Positions 7,959-17,219 of a DNA stretch of 64,000 nucleotides are shown one piece after another. The stretch spans positions 272,919 to 336,918 of the forward strand of contig NZ_AKJY01000014.1 of assembly GCF_000282115.1 (NCBI RefSeq), read 5' to 3'. Under the pieces are notes generated by a model. It searched no databases. It was not told the origin of the DNA and saw nothing but the letters and a program-made list of their open reading frames with translations. Source of the stretch: Chryseobacterium populi. GTDB taxonomy: Bacteria > Bacteroidota > Bacteroidia > Flavobacteriales > Weeksellaceae. Each line of letters opens with the position of its first letter. Position 1 is the stretch's first letter. Both the position numbers and the translations under genes were made by a program.

Positions 7959-8278
7959 TATAAGTGTTTTAATATAATGCTGTGATATTTTTATGAATAC
8001 AACAGCAGATGGCGTAAAATTAAAAATTAATATGCTTTCAAAACACATCTTGTACAGAAGGATACTTCAGAATATATGATTTTTATTTAATTATCTGTTT
8101 GTTAGGGGTTTAATTTGTTTTTGAAGATATACTTTTTATAAAAAGTTCTATTGTTTTTTATAAAATATTGATTCATACCGTTTTTTTTCAGCTTAGATTA
8201 AGCAACATTTGTACTTGAAATTTCTTGAAGGAAACAAATATGAAACCTTAAAAAATGATAATACAAAAAATTTAAAGT
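7959..8278. other. Intergenic stretch between divergent units
   Basis: About 320 AT-rich bases between the start of the minus-strand peptide unit and the plus-strand secreted protein. It must hold the promoters of both, but I found no full TAnnTTTG box or hairpin. Confidence 0.4.
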
Positions 8279-9313
8279 ATGAAAACAAAATATCTACTCA
8301 TTATTATTTTATGTACACTTTTTAACGTACAGATAAAAGCACAACCTACTATTACCAGTGCAGATATAATTACCGGAACTTTTCCATATACAGATGTTTC
8401 TTTTGCACCGGGAGCCTATTCTCCCGGTAGTGGAGGAGCGAATATAACCTGGGACTTTTCCAATATCCAGGGAACAGGGAACGGGGCTACATTGTTCTGG
8501 GGGGTATGCCCCGGTATTCCGGAATGTTCAGCTTTTCCCACAGCAAACCGGTATATAGCGGTAATTGATCCGAGTACCGGAACTCAATTCCCTGATAAAA
8601 ATCTGTTCCGGCTTACAGATACTCAGTTTGAACACTTAGGTGCCCGTAATGAGACGATGAATTTTACTTATGCTTATACGGATACTCCGATTGAACTTAC
8701 ATTTCCAATTACTTACGGACAGTCTTTTACAGATACTTCCTCAGTAACATATAATAGCATTACCACCACTACTAATGATGTGATTACAGCAGATGGGTAT
8801 GGTACCCTTGTAACTCCTGCAGGTACTTTTACCAATGTGTTGAGAGTGAAAAAAGTAAGTACTATAACATCATCCGGTGCAGGTGTAACTACAATAACGG
8901 AAACTATCACGTATGTATGGTATAAAAACAACAGGGAGACAATTGCGACCTTTGCAATAGTGAACTTTATATCACCTGCATTACCACCTCAGTCTTCAAA
9001 CTTTCAATACACTACCAATGCTAATCTGGCTGCGGAAGATATACAGGCAGGAAAAAAGATAATGGTATATCCCAATCCTGTTAAAGACGGAAAACTGTGG
9101 ATCAATATCCCTTCAAATGTTAAAATGAAATCTATCAGAATATATGATATGACCGGGAAACAGATTTTTACAGAACTACAGCATCAGATCATTCAGATAG
9201 GAGGTAAACATATGATCAGTCTGCAGAATTATCCCGAAGGAACTTATATCGTTAAGATAGAAACAGATAAGAATACTTCTTCTAGTACCATACAGATCGG
9301 AAAAAGCAATTAA
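8279..9313 (+). CDS. Secreted protein with type IX secretion C-terminal sorting domain
   Basis: 344 residues with a signal peptide ending near IKAQ. The middle is a Thr/Gly-rich beta-type domain I do not recognise. The last 80 residues are a type A T9SS sorting domain: KIMVYPNPVKDG, then IRIYDMTGKQI, then YPEGTYIVKIET. Proteins with this tail cross the outer membrane through the T9SS and are cleaved and anchored or released at the surface. gldD at 36589 supports a T9SS in this organism. It is apparently a single-gene unit. Confidence 0.85.
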   Translation: MKTKYLLIIILCTLFNVQIKAQPTITSADIITGTFPYTDVSFAPGAYSPGSGGANITWDFSNIQGTGNGATLFWGVCPGIPECSAFPTANRYIAVIDPSTGTQFPDKNLFRLTDTQFEHLGARNETMNFTYAYTDTPIELTFPITYGQSFTDTSSVTYNSITTTTNDVITADGYGTLVTPAGTFTNVLRVKKVSTITSSGAGVTTITETITYVWYKNNRETIATFAIVNFISPALPPQSSNFQYTTNANLAAEDIQAGKKIMVYPNPVKDGKLWINIPSNVKMKSIRIYDMTGKQIFTELQHQIIQIGGKHMISLQNYPEGTYIVKIETDKNTSSSTIQIGKSN

Positions 9314-9505
9314 TACTCATCGTGCATGCGGATTATGGAAATGACACTTTAGTTTAAACAGAATCTCTATTACAACTGAATCACCCTATCAATAATAATG
9401 TTTTTTTTCATAAAATTTATAATTATCAGCTGTTATTCTTATTCCAACATGCACAATGAGCTTAATTTATAATTTTTAATAAACTAAATAATAAACAATT
9501 TAATA

Positions 9506-10012
9506 ATGAAAAAAAAGATTTTTTTACTGGGCCTGATTTCGTTTTTTGGAGTAATGAAAGCACAAAGAGTGCAGAAAGGAGAAGCCCAGATCAATGCAGG
9601 AGTTGGATTTTCAAACGGATGGGGAATGCCTGTGTATGCTGGTGTTGATTACGGTATACATAATGACATTACCATAGGAATTGAAGGAAGCTATAGTACT
9701 GAAAAATATACCGGGGATATTAAAGGAAGCTGGTTCGGGATCGGAATTAACGGAAATTATCACTTTAACAGCCTTTTTAAAATTCCTAATAAATGGGATA
9801 TATATGCAGGAGTAACATTAGCTTACAACTCATTCTCTTATAAGTATAACGGTTCTGATTATGATTATTTCGGAGGTGAATCTTCAGGAGTTGGTTTTGC
9901 AGGTCAGGCCGGAGCCAGATACTATTTTACGGATCATTTTGGAGTGAATGTAGAATTCGGAGGTGGAACGGTGGCTTCTGGAGGTAAAGGAGGAATTACC
10001 TATAAATTTTAA
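9506..10012 (+). CDS. Outer-membrane beta-barrel protein, small porin-like
   Basis: 168 residues with a signal peptide ending MKAQ. The mature part alternates short Gly/aromatic strands (AQINAGVGFSNGW, FGINGNYHF-like, GFAGQAGARYYFTDHFGVNVEFGGG) and ends with the terminal aromatic GGITYKF, typical of 8-strand barrels of the OmpX/OmpA-N type. Its role is unknown. It stands alone between AT-rich spacers. Confidence 0.75.
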   Translation: MKKKIFLLGLISFFGVMKAQRVQKGEAQINAGVGFSNGWGMPVYAGVDYGIHNDITIGIEGSYSTEKYTGDIKGSWFGIGINGNYHFNSLFKIPNKWDIYAGVTLAYNSFSYKYNGSDYDYFGGESSGVGFAGQAGARYYFTDHFGVNVEFGGGTVASGGKGGITYKF

Positions 10013-10147
10013 TTAAAATATGAAGAAATGAATCTATACCGAATACCTGGAAATAGATTTTTATAGAAAAATAAGTGTTAAAATTGGATTTGGATGAGGA
10101 ATAAAAGAAATTTATCTTTAGATTTCATATAAATGTGGTAGCGAAAT

Positions 10148-10172
10148 CGGGCGGGCTCTTTGAGCCCGCCCG
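10148..10172 (-). terminator. GC-rich perfect hairpin downstream of tyrS
   Basis: Arms cgggcgggctc (10148-10158) and gagcccgcccg (10162-10172) pair perfectly over 11 bp around TTT. It lies 5 bases beyond the tyrS stop. There is no good T-run on either side, so it may terminate weakly or protect the mRNA end. Confidence 0.55.
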
Positions 10173-10177
10173 GTTGA

Positions 10178-11473
10178 TTAGATTACTTTTAGAATAAAGT
10201 AGCTTTTCTTTCCCTTCTGAAGCAGTAAAAACTGACCGTCAATAAGGTCGCTTTCATTTGCTGTAAAAGTATCATTTACTTTTTGTTTGTTTACAGAAAT
10301 TGCATTTCCCTTAATTTCTCTCTGAGCCTCACTTTTAGATTTCAGGAAACCCGATTTTTCAGAAAGTAAGTCAATGATATTTACTCCCAGAATATCAGAT
10401 TTTACCACTTCTTTTTGAGGAACTCCGTCAAAAATATCTAAAAATGTTTGTTCATCTAAATTAACTAAATCTTCGGCGGTAGATTTTCCGAAAAGAATTT
10501 CCGAGGCTTTCAGGGCTTTTTCATATTCTTCTCTTCCATGAACCCAAACTGTAACCTCTTCAGCTAACCTCCTTTGAAGCTTTCTTTCATGCTCATTTGT
10601 TGTATGTTCTGCAATTAAACCTTCAATTTCTTCTTTACTTAAAAATGTATAAAATTTGATGAATCTCTCTGCATCTTCATCGCTGGAATTGAACCAGAAC
10701 TGATAAAATTTATAAGGAGAGGTCTTCTTTTTATCTAACCAATAGTTTTCGCCACTTTCGGATTTTCCGAATTTGGTACCATCTGCTTTAGTGATCAAAG
10801 GAACTGTCAATGCAAATGCTTCACCCTGGGCTTTTCTGCGGATCAGTTCAGTTCCGGTAGTGATATTTCCCCATTGATCAGAACCTCCCATTTGCAGTTT
10901 TACATTATTGTTCTGATATAAATGAAGGAAATCATAACCCTGGATAAGCTGATAGGTAAATTCAGTGAAACTCATTCCGTCTGCACCGCTTTCTCCCGAA
11001 AATCTTTTCTTCACAGAATCTTTTGCCATCATGTAGTTTACTGTGATGTTTTTTCCGACATTCTTAGCGAAATCAAGGAAAGAGATGTTTTTCATCCAGT
11101 CATAGTTATTCACTAATTCTGCTTTATTAGCTCCTTCTCCGTCAAAGTCTAAAAATTTTGAAAGTTGATTTTTTAAACAATCTACATAATGTAAAAGCGT
11201 TGCTTCATCCAAAAGGTTTCTCTCTGCAGATTTTCCGGACGGGTCTCCGATCATCCCTGTAGCACCTCCCACCAAAGCAATAGGCTTATGGCCATGCTGT
11301 TGAAAATGCGCTAAAATTTTTATCTGAATAAGACTTCCGATATGCAAAGAATCAGCAGTTGGATCAAAACCAATATATGCAGTAGTTACCTCTTTATTCA
11401 GTTGTTCATCGGTTCCGGGCATCATATCGGCAAAAAGACCACGCCATTTTAGTTCTTCAATAAAGGAATTCAT
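10178..11473 (-). CDS. tyrS: Tyrosyl-tRNA synthetase
   Basis: 431 residues, normal length for the class I bacterial enzyme that charges tRNA-Tyr in the cytoplasm. Visible are the HIGH-type motif HIGS (44-47), the tyrosine-binding [10 protein letters not shown] region, QGYDFLHL and GGSDQWGN, the KMSKS-type loop KFGKS (234-238), and a C-terminal S4-like RNA-binding domain. The open frame extends 32 codons further, but the start at 11473 is chosen because the family N-terminus ([12 protein letters not shown]) begins there and the promoter box lies between the two candidates. Confidence 0.97.
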   Translation of the reverse strand: MNSFIEELKWRGLFADMMPGTDEQLNKEVTTAYIGFDPTADSLHIGSLIQIKILAHFQQHGHKPIALVGGATGMIGDPSGKSAERNLLDEATLLHYVDCLKNQLSKFLDFDGEGANKAELVNNYDWMKNISFLDFAKNVGKNITVNYMMAKDSVKKRFSGESGADGMSFTEFTYQLIQGYDFLHLYQNNNVKLQMGGSDQWGNITTGTELIRRKAQGEAFALTVPLITKADGTKFGKSESGENYWLDKKKTSPYKFYQFWFNSSDEDAERFIKFYTFLSKEEIEGLIAEHTTNEHERKLQRRLAEEVTVWVHGREEYEKALKASEILFGKSTAEDLVNLDEQTFLDIFDGVPQKEVVKSDILGVNIIDLLSEKSGFLKSKSEAQREIKGNAISVNKQKVNDTFTANESDLIDGQFLLLQKGKKSYFILKVI

Positions 11474-11498
11474 TATATTTTCTTTAAAATTTAATCGT

Positions 11499-11507
11499 GC
11501 AAAGATA
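11499..11507 (-). promoter_or_regulatory. -7 box of tyrS
   Basis: On the minus strand the sequence is TATCTTTGC, a complete TAnnTTTGC, 25 bases before the chosen ATG. It lies inside the longer open frame and so argues against the upstream start. Confidence 0.7.
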
Positions 11508-11662
11508 AGAAATTCAATGTTAAGAAGATGAGTGAAGAGGTAAAATCGTTGATTTGTAAAATTGCTCAATTGTTCCTGTCTTTTTGCAAACTCGCAGCTT
11601 TACAATTCAACAAATTAACAATTTTGCTAACCTGTCTTTTAGCTTTTTTGCATAAAATAAAT

Positions 11663-11670
11663 TATATTTG
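11663..11670 (+). promoter_or_regulatory. -7 box of the sigma factor gene, near-leaderless start
   Basis: TATATTTG ends 6 bases before the ATG at 11677, so transcription would begin at about the start codon. The TTG inside this box could be misread as a start codon. Confidence 0.65.
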
Positions 11671-11676
11671 TTAGTA

Positions 11677-12237
11677 ATGAACGATGAACAATTATTTTTG
11701 CTGATCCATAAAGCAAAAGAAAAAGACCAGAAGGCCCAGACTAAGCTCATTAATGTATTTTGGGTGGATGTTTTTTCTTTTGTGATGAAAAAAGTAAGAG
11801 ATGAAAACGATGCAGATGAAATTACGGTGAATGTTTTTTCAAAAATTTTGTCAAAACTGGATATGTATGATCCTCATTTCCAGTTTAAAACCTGGATCCT
11901 TACCATCGCACAAAATACAGTCATCGATTTCTGGAGGAAAAAAAGCCGTGAAAACCAGGATCCTACTGAAAATCTCGAAGAAGTAAAAAATCAATACGCC
12001 AAATCTCCTGAAGAATTAATGATTTCTGATGAAGAACAAAAGAAAATTATTAAGACCATTGAATCTCTGGATGCCAATTATCAGGATATTATAAAGCTCA
12101 GGTTCTTTGAAGAGAAAAGCATTAAAGAAATTGCAGATGAGTTGGGAATTTCTATTGCGAATACTAAAGTGAGGGTGATGCGTGCTAAAAAAGTCTTAGC
12201 CGAATTATTAAAAAACAATGAGTTTGAAGATAATTAA
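11677..12237 (+). CDS. ECF-type RNA polymerase sigma factor
   Basis: 186 residues with the two domains of extracytoplasmic-function sigma factors. Region 2 (about 20-90) contains DADEITVNVFSKI and FKTWILTIAQNTVIDFWRKK. Region 4 (about 125-180) contains LDANYQDIIKLRFFEEKS and the HTH IKEIADELGISIANTKVRVMRAKK. It would direct RNA polymerase to a small stress- or envelope-related regulon. No anti-sigma gene follows; the next gene is on the other strand. The ATG at 11677 is preferred over an in-frame TTG at 11668, which is part of the promoter box. Confidence 0.92.
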   Translation: MNDEQLFLLIHKAKEKDQKAQTKLINVFWVDVFSFVMKKVRDENDADEITVNVFSKILSKLDMYDPHFQFKTWILTIAQNTVIDFWRKKSRENQDPTENLEEVKNQYAKSPEELMISDEEQKKIIKTIESLDANYQDIIKLRFFEEKSIKEIADELGISIANTKVRVMRAKKVLAELLKNNEFEDN

Positions 12238-12296
12238 AATTTTTTGGTTTTTAAATCTTAAAGGCCCGAATAATTGATTTTAATTTACAGCTCTGG

Positions 12297-12935
12297 TTAT
12301 AAATAGATTTCTGCTTTAGTTTTCGGAAGGATAAATTTTCGTGGTTCCTTAAGATTTCTGCTTTGTAAATTTATTTTCAACCCTTTTTTGATGGAAGTTT
12401 CCTTTTCCGTTTTTCCATTAAGGGTATCAGTGGTATTTTCAACTTCTTTTTCGTAGATGATTTGGCCAGTAGATAAATTGAAGTCTATATCTTTCCAATA
12501 TTCACCGGGCTTTCCGGAGCTTGAAGAATAACCAATCAATTCAAAATGTCCGTTCTGGAATCTGTATTTATCGGTATATCCCCATTTCCAGCTGCTACCG
12601 CCGGCTTGGGTAATACTTAAAATGCCTTTTTCAATAGCAGAACTTTGGTACGGATCTCCCATCATTCCACCTCCTTTGCTTTCGAGAATGGCATTTCTGG
12701 ATTTTTCCAAAACAGTCCATTTTCCGTTTACTTTTTTTAGAATCTGAATTTCCCGGATATTCCCCAGCTCTCCTTCCTCCTGTGTATTATAAATGATTAC
12801 TTGTTCCGGGATTTTATCGCCGTCTAAGTCACCATCTACAGTTTCAATAATTTCCGAACCTGCAGGCTGGAATTCTTTTTGGGCAAAACAAAGCGTAGTA
12901 AAAGCAATGGGTAAAATAAAAAATAGCTTCTTCAT
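12297..12935 (-). CDS. Secreted protein of unknown function, VCBS/FG-GAP-like start
   Basis: 212 residues with a signal peptide ending CFAQ. Shortly after comes DGDLDGDKIPEQVIIY, an Asp-rich calcium-loop-like stretch like those in integrin-type repeats. The rest (GGSSWKWGYTDKYRFQNGHFELIGYSS) looks beta-rich. No enzyme motif seen. It converges on the sigma factor gene with 59 bases between the stops, and apparently stands alone. Confidence 0.75.
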   Translation of the reverse strand: MKKLFFILPIAFTTLCFAQKEFQPAGSEIIETVDGDLDGDKIPEQVIIYNTQEEGELGNIREIQILKKVNGKWTVLEKSRNAILESKGGGMMGDPYQSSAIEKGILSITQAGGSSWKWGYTDKYRFQNGHFELIGYSSSSGKPGEYWKDIDFNLSTGQIIYEKEVENTTDTLNGKTEKETSIKKGLKINLQSRNLKEPRKFILPKTKAEIYL

Positions 12936-13025
12936 TGGTGAAATTAAGTGAGGTCAATTTACAATTATATTTTAATTATCAGTTCCATCAATTTTTCTGT
13001 TAGATGGTTTCCATTAAAAATTCCT

Positions 13026-13033
13026 TAACTTTG
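13026..13033 (+). promoter_or_regulatory. -7 box of lipA
   Basis: TAACTTTG matches TAnnTTTG, 16 bases before the lipA ATG. Confidence 0.6.
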
Positions 13034-13049
13034 AACTTCAATTTTAGAA

Positions 13050-13916
13050 ATGGAAAATTTAGTTCAAGACACTACCGTTCAAAAACCAAAATGGATTCGT
13101 GTAAAACTTCCGACAGGGAAGAACTACCGTGAATTGAGAACTTTGGTTGATAAATATAAATTAAATACGATTTGCCAGAGCGGAAGCTGCCCTAATATGG
13201 GGGAATGTTGGGGAGAAGGCACAGCAACTTTCATGATTTTAGGAAACATCTGTACAAGAAGCTGTGGTTTTTGTGGCGTTAAAACCGGAAAACCATTGGA
13301 TGTAAACTGGGATGAGCCTGAAAAAGTGGCCCGTTCTATCAAATTAATGAAAATCAAACATGCCGTTCTTACTTCTGTAGACCGTGATGATTTAAAAGAT
13401 ATGGGATCTATCCTTTGGGGTGAAACTGTAAATGCCGTAAGAAGAATTTCTCCGGGAACGACCATGGAAACTCTGATTCCGGATTTCCAGGGCCTTACAA
13501 AACACCTTGACAGGCTAGTAGATGTAGCCCCGGAAGTGATTTCCCACAATATGGAAACCGTAAAACGCCTTACAAGAGAAGTAAGAATTCAGGCTAAATA
13601 TGAAAGAAGCCTTGAAGTATTAAGGTATTTAAAAGAAGCAGGACAAAGAAGAACAAAAACCGGCGTAATGCTTGGTTTGGGGGAAACAAGAGACGAAGTT
13701 TTCCAGACGATTGAAGATATCAGAAATGCTGATGTAGATGTGATTACTTTAGGACAGTATTTACAGCCGACTAAAAAACATCTGCCTGTTAAAAAATTCA
13801 TTACACCTGAAGAATTTGAAGAATTTGGGGATTTTGCAAGAAGCTTGGGATTCAGACATGTGGAAAGTTCACCTTTGGTAAGAAGCTCGTACCATGCAGA
13901 AAAACATATTCATTAA
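13050..13916 (+). CDS. lipA: Lipoyl synthase
   Basis: Radical SAM enzyme that inserts two sulfurs into protein-bound octanoyl groups to make lipoate for pyruvate and oxoglutarate dehydrogenases and the glycine cleavage system. At 288 residues it is full length. Both iron-sulfur cluster sites are visible: the auxiliary cluster [12 protein letters not shown] (Cys42, 47, 53) and the radical [11 protein letters not shown] (Cys68, 72, 75). The C-terminal R-S-S-Y motif ([10 protein letters not shown]) binding the auxiliary cluster is also present. Single-gene unit with its own promoter and terminator. Confidence 0.97.
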   Translation: MENLVQDTTVQKPKWIRVKLPTGKNYRELRTLVDKYKLNTICQSGSCPNMGECWGEGTATFMILGNICTRSCGFCGVKTGKPLDVNWDEPEKVARSIKLMKIKHAVLTSVDRDDLKDMGSILWGETVNAVRRISPGTTMETLIPDFQGLTKHLDRLVDVAPEVISHNMETVKRLTREVRIQAKYERSLEVLRYLKEAGQRRTKTGVMLGLGETRDEVFQTIEDIRNADVDVITLGQYLQPTKKHLPVKKFITPEEFEEFGDFARSLGFRHVESSPLVRSSYHAEKHIH

Positions 13917-13922
13917 AAATAC

Positions 13923-13950
13923 AATCGCTTCAAAACTGAAGCGATTTTTA
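13923..13950 (+). terminator. Intrinsic terminator of lipA
   Basis: aatcgcttc (13923-13931) pairs with gaagcgatt (13938-13946) around a 6-base loop, followed by T-rich sequence. Confidence 0.85.
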
Positions 13951-14272
13951 TTTATATTAATTAGTCACTGGCTCGGGCAATAAAATTTATTTTTACTAAA
14001 CGCTAAGACGCTGTTTTTCTTTTCAAGCTGTTTTTAAGGCGCAAGGATTTTTATCGAAGATAAAATTGATGGTGGGAATTATTCCATTATGTTTGTCTTT
14101 CCGTAGGAATCTGGACTCATACAATTTAAAAGTTATTTAGTTTCATATGGAATGATAATGCATGTATAAACCTGATTACAGACGGCTTTTTCAATCAAAT
14201 TATATTGGATTTATATGAATTGTTAAAAGCCAAAGTATGAAATAACCTGGAATCTTTGCGTCAACCTGTTCA
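13951..14272. other. Intergenic stretch with a possible decayed repeat
   Basis: About 320 bases with no gene. The pieces aacgctaagacgc (13999-14011) and aaggcgcaaggattttt (14035-14051) look like the ends of an intergenic repeat I associate from memory with Flavobacteriia genomes. I see nothing else. Confidence 0.35.
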
Positions 14273-15133
14273 TCAGCCATTGATCTGAATTTTATTCAAA
14301 TGTTTCTTTCTGAACTCAGAAGGCGTTTCTCCAACATGTTGTTTAAATAGTTTATTGAAATAAGAAAGGCTTTCAAAACCTACCTGGAAGCAAACTTCCG
14401 TAATTGAAGATTCTTTCAGCAAAAAAAGCTTAGCCTGGTTGATCCTGTAATTATTGACGAAATCAGTAAAGGTCATATTCGTTTGCTTTTTAAAATAGCG
14501 GCAAAAAGCAGGTGTGCTTAAACTGACTATTGCCGAAATTTTGTTGACATCAGGCTTTTTATCATAATTTTCATGGATGTAATCATAAATCGTTCCCATC
14601 CTGATTTTGTCATTCAGAAACCATTTTATCCGGGTATCATCATTGTTGAGCTCTTTAACTTCGGCAGAGCCAGCCAGGGTTTGTAAAATATCAATTAATA
14701 TCATCAGAGAATCGAAAGGATTCATGTCTTTCATGATGTGAAGCTTTTCTACGACCTCCTTTTTTGTTTCTCCTGAAAAAGATAATCCCAGATAAGAACG
14801 TTCAAGAAGAAGCCTGATATTTTCAAATTCCGGAACCGGAAGAATAAGATTCTGAAGGAAATTTTCCCGCATCTGCAGAACCAGTTGTTTACATTCAGTC
14901 TGAATCCTGTAATCAAAATTGAGATGAGGAACATTGGACCCGATTAAAAGGAGATCACTTTCTGTAAACCCCGATATATCCTTCCCCACATGGCGGATTC
15001 CGTTTACCGCTTCTACATAGACCAGCTCTATTTCAGGATGATAATGCCAAAAGAAACAGTTTTTTAAAGAAGGGGCAAATAGCTTAAAAGATTTCCCTTT
15101 TTCAAATTCAATAATTTCTTTTTGGATTTTCAT
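14273..15133 (-). CDS. AraC-family transcriptional regulator
   Basis: 286 residues. The N-terminal half is a cupin-like ligand-sensing domain (FFWHYHPEIELVYV near residue 28). The C-terminal 95 residues hold the two AraC helix-turn-helix motifs (VSLSTPAFCRYFKKQTNMTF and ITEVCFQVGFESLSYFNKLF). It is divergently arranged with the MFS exporter at 15308, 174 bases apart, so it probably controls that transporter and itself. The inducer is unknown. Confidence 0.9.
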   Translation of the reverse strand: MKIQKEIIEFEKGKSFKLFAPSLKNCFFWHYHPEIELVYVEAVNGIRHVGKDISGFTESDLLLIGSNVPHLNFDYRIQTECKQLVLQMRENFLQNLILPVPEFENIRLLLERSYLGLSFSGETKKEVVEKLHIMKDMNPFDSLMILIDILQTLAGSAEVKELNNDDTRIKWFLNDKIRMGTIYDYIHENYDKKPDVNKISAIVSLSTPAFCRYFKKQTNMTFTDFVNNYRINQAKLFLLKESSITEVCFQVGFESLSYFNKLFKQHVGETPSEFRKKHLNKIQING

Positions 15134-15307
15134 TTGGTTCTGTTTTGATTGTTTATAGGTTTAAAATTACATAAAAAGGTTAATATGGAGCAAATTTTTA
15201 TCATTTGGGGAGAAGTAAAAGTGAATATTTCTATCGAATTTTGCACTTTCAAAACAGAGAATCAATAATCACTGCTGGTTTTCTGAAAATTTATTCAAAT
15301 AAAAACA

Positions 15308-16507
15308 ATGGGAATAGATAAAAGAATTATACCGCTTGCCATCGGTGGTTTAGGAATAGGAACGACGGAGTTTACCATTATGGGATTGTTGCCTGATATT
15401 GCAAAAACGTTACAGATTACGATTCCGGAAGCGGGGCATCTGATTTCAGCTTATGCACTGGGAGTAGTAATCGGAGCACCTATACTGATAGGGTATTCTG
15501 TAAAATTCCCGGCTAAGAAAGTATTGATCGTGCTCATGATGCTCTTCACATTGTTCAATGCATTATCGGCTGTAGCTCCTGATTATACTATGATGTTAAT
15601 CATCAGATTTATGTCGGGCTTACCGCATGGTGCATTTTTCGGAGTAGGAACAGTGGTCGCTTCGAGGCTTGCCGGCAAGGGCAGGGAAGCACTGTATATA
15701 TCATTAATGTTTACCGGGCTTACGGTAGCTAATCTTGCTATGGTACCTTTGGTTACTTATATCGGACATGCTTTTCACTGGCGTTGGTATTTTGCCATTG
15801 TAGGAGGGATTGGTTTGGTAGCTTTAATATTTTTAAAACTCTGGCTTCCGGAACTAAAAACCAATGGAGAGACTCATTTCCTTGAAGAGTTAAAGTTCCT
15901 TAAAAAGAAACAGGCCTGGCTGGTATTAATGATTACGGCAATTGGATTTGGAGGGCTTTTCACCTGGTTCAGTTATATTACCCCTTTAATGACAATTATT
16001 GCCGGAATTAAAAGCAGTCAGATGGCCTATGTAATGATCCTTGCAGGAAGTGGAATGGTGGTAGGAAATCTGGCAGGCGGGTTTCTGTCGGACAGGTTAG
16101 GCCCTGAAAAAACATGTTGCCTTTTACTTTTCCTGATGATGGCTTCCCTGACCGGAGTATTTTTTCTTTCGGAATATCAGAATGTAGCTTTAACATTGAC
16201 GTTTATCTGCGGAGCTTTATCAATGTCTGTGGCAGCACCAATTAATATTATGATGATGAAAGCTGCTCCCAGAAGTGAGATGATGGCAGCAGCATTTATG
16301 CAGGCCGCTTTCAATATTGCCAATGCAATGGGAGCGTTTTTTGGAGGAATTCCTTTAGAAAAAGGGCTTCCATTCAATTATCCTTCTCTGGTAGGAGTGG
16401 GAATGACTCTGATAGGGCTTTTGATCAGCGTCAGGTATATGTACCTGTACCGGTCATCAAAAACTGAAGAAGAAGCTGATGTGGAATGTGTTCCATGTGA
16501 TAAATAA
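15308..16507 (+). CDS. MFS transporter of the DHA1 (drug/sugar efflux) family
   Basis: 399 residues with about 12 hydrophobic helices. The N-terminus GIGTTEFTIMGLLPDIA is characteristic of the AraJ/YdhP-type DHA1 efflux proteins, and the loop between helices 2 and 3 and the GRYLAG-like ASRLAGKGREALY fit the superfamily. The protein ends with a short Cys-containing acidic tail. A proton-driven exporter in the inner membrane is expected; the substrate is unknown. The AraC gene facing away is the likely regulator. Confidence 0.88.
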   Translation: MGIDKRIIPLAIGGLGIGTTEFTIMGLLPDIAKTLQITIPEAGHLISAYALGVVIGAPILIGYSVKFPAKKVLIVLMMLFTLFNALSAVAPDYTMMLIIRFMSGLPHGAFFGVGTVVASRLAGKGREALYISLMFTGLTVANLAMVPLVTYIGHAFHWRWYFAIVGGIGLVALIFLKLWLPELKTNGETHFLEELKFLKKKQAWLVLMITAIGFGGLFTWFSYITPLMTIIAGIKSSQMAYVMILAGSGMVVGNLAGGFLSDRLGPEKTCCLLLFLMMASLTGVFFLSEYQNVALTLTFICGALSMSVAAPINIMMMKAAPRSEMMAAAFMQAAFNIANAMGAFFGGIPLEKGLPFNYPSLVGVGMTLIGLLISVRYMYLYRSSKTEEEADVECVPCDK

Positions 16508-16510
16508 ACA

Positions 16511-16537
16511 AAAAGAGAAGCATTTGCTTCTCTTTTT
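16511..16537 (+). terminator. Intrinsic terminator of the MFS gene
   Basis: aaaagagaagc (16511-16521) pairs with gcttctctttt (16526-16536) around ATTT, followed by more T. Confidence 0.85.
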
Positions 16538-16626
16538 TGATGACTAATTTTTAAAATGTTTTCAGAGTTTCCCTGCCATCTTTTCATGTTTCTGAAGGAA
16601 ATTCAGGGGTGTTTTTAATACGTGTT

Positions 16627-17007
16627 TTAAACTTCTACTTCATTACCGTTTTTACACCAGTAAAGGGCATTGTAAAGGTTTTCTTTCGGAAAAGATTTGA
16701 ATTCGCCAGGCATTAAAACACTGAAGATATCGGTAAAATTTTGCACCCCTTCTTTATCTGTTACAATGGCAGTTCTGTTCCACTTCGTTAAATTTTTCAA
16801 GCCTAAAAGTAGGTCCTGTAGCCAGGCCCCTGCCGTGAAATTACTCAGATCAGTATCGAGATATAATAAATAATTAAGCTCCTCAAATTCATCAACTTTC
16901 TTTTCTACGTAAGGAATAACAAGGTTTTCAAAATCTTCTTTCGTTACTTCTCCTGTGGCATTGAACGCTGCAACATTTTCAGGCGCTTCCGGAATAATTG
17001 TTATCAT
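16627..17007 (-). CDS. SpoIIAA-like (STAS-fold) protein
   Basis: 126 residues resembling the small stand-alone SpoIIAA-like family: a first strand MITIIPEAPENVAAFNATGEVTKEDFE, then VDEFEELNYLLYLDTDLSNFTAGAWLQDL, and a central strand with RTAIVTDKEG. Members of this family lack the phosphorylated Ser of true anti-anti-sigma factors and their role is unknown. No signal peptide. It stands alone between the MFS gene and an oxidoreductase gene on the plus strand. Confidence 0.7.
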   Translation of the reverse strand: MITIIPEAPENVAAFNATGEVTKEDFENLVIPYVEKKVDEFEELNYLLYLDTDLSNFTAGAWLQDLLLGLKNLTKWNRTAIVTDKEGVQNFTDIFSVLMPGEFKSFPKENLYNALYWCKNGNEVEV

Positions 17008-17219
17008 AATATAATATTTTAATGTGGTTGTTTAATTCACACTACAATAATTACACCGTAAGTGTGTTTAAAGTTGTTAAAATATTATAAATATTTCTAT
17101 TTTAATGTGAAATAATTAATAATATTATGGATTGTTTTGATTTAAATGAATTTTGTTAAAATAGTATTCTTCGTTGATAGTATAACGGAAGTTATTAGTA
17201 TTTTAGTTAAAATATTCAT

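Noticed and set aside
11474..11569. Upstream extension of tyrS (32 codons)
   Set aside because: The promoter box lies within it and the family N-terminus begins at 11473.
13124..13549. 141-codon minus-strand frame inside lipA
   Set aside because: lipA is unambiguous on the plus strand; the reverse frame is a shadow.
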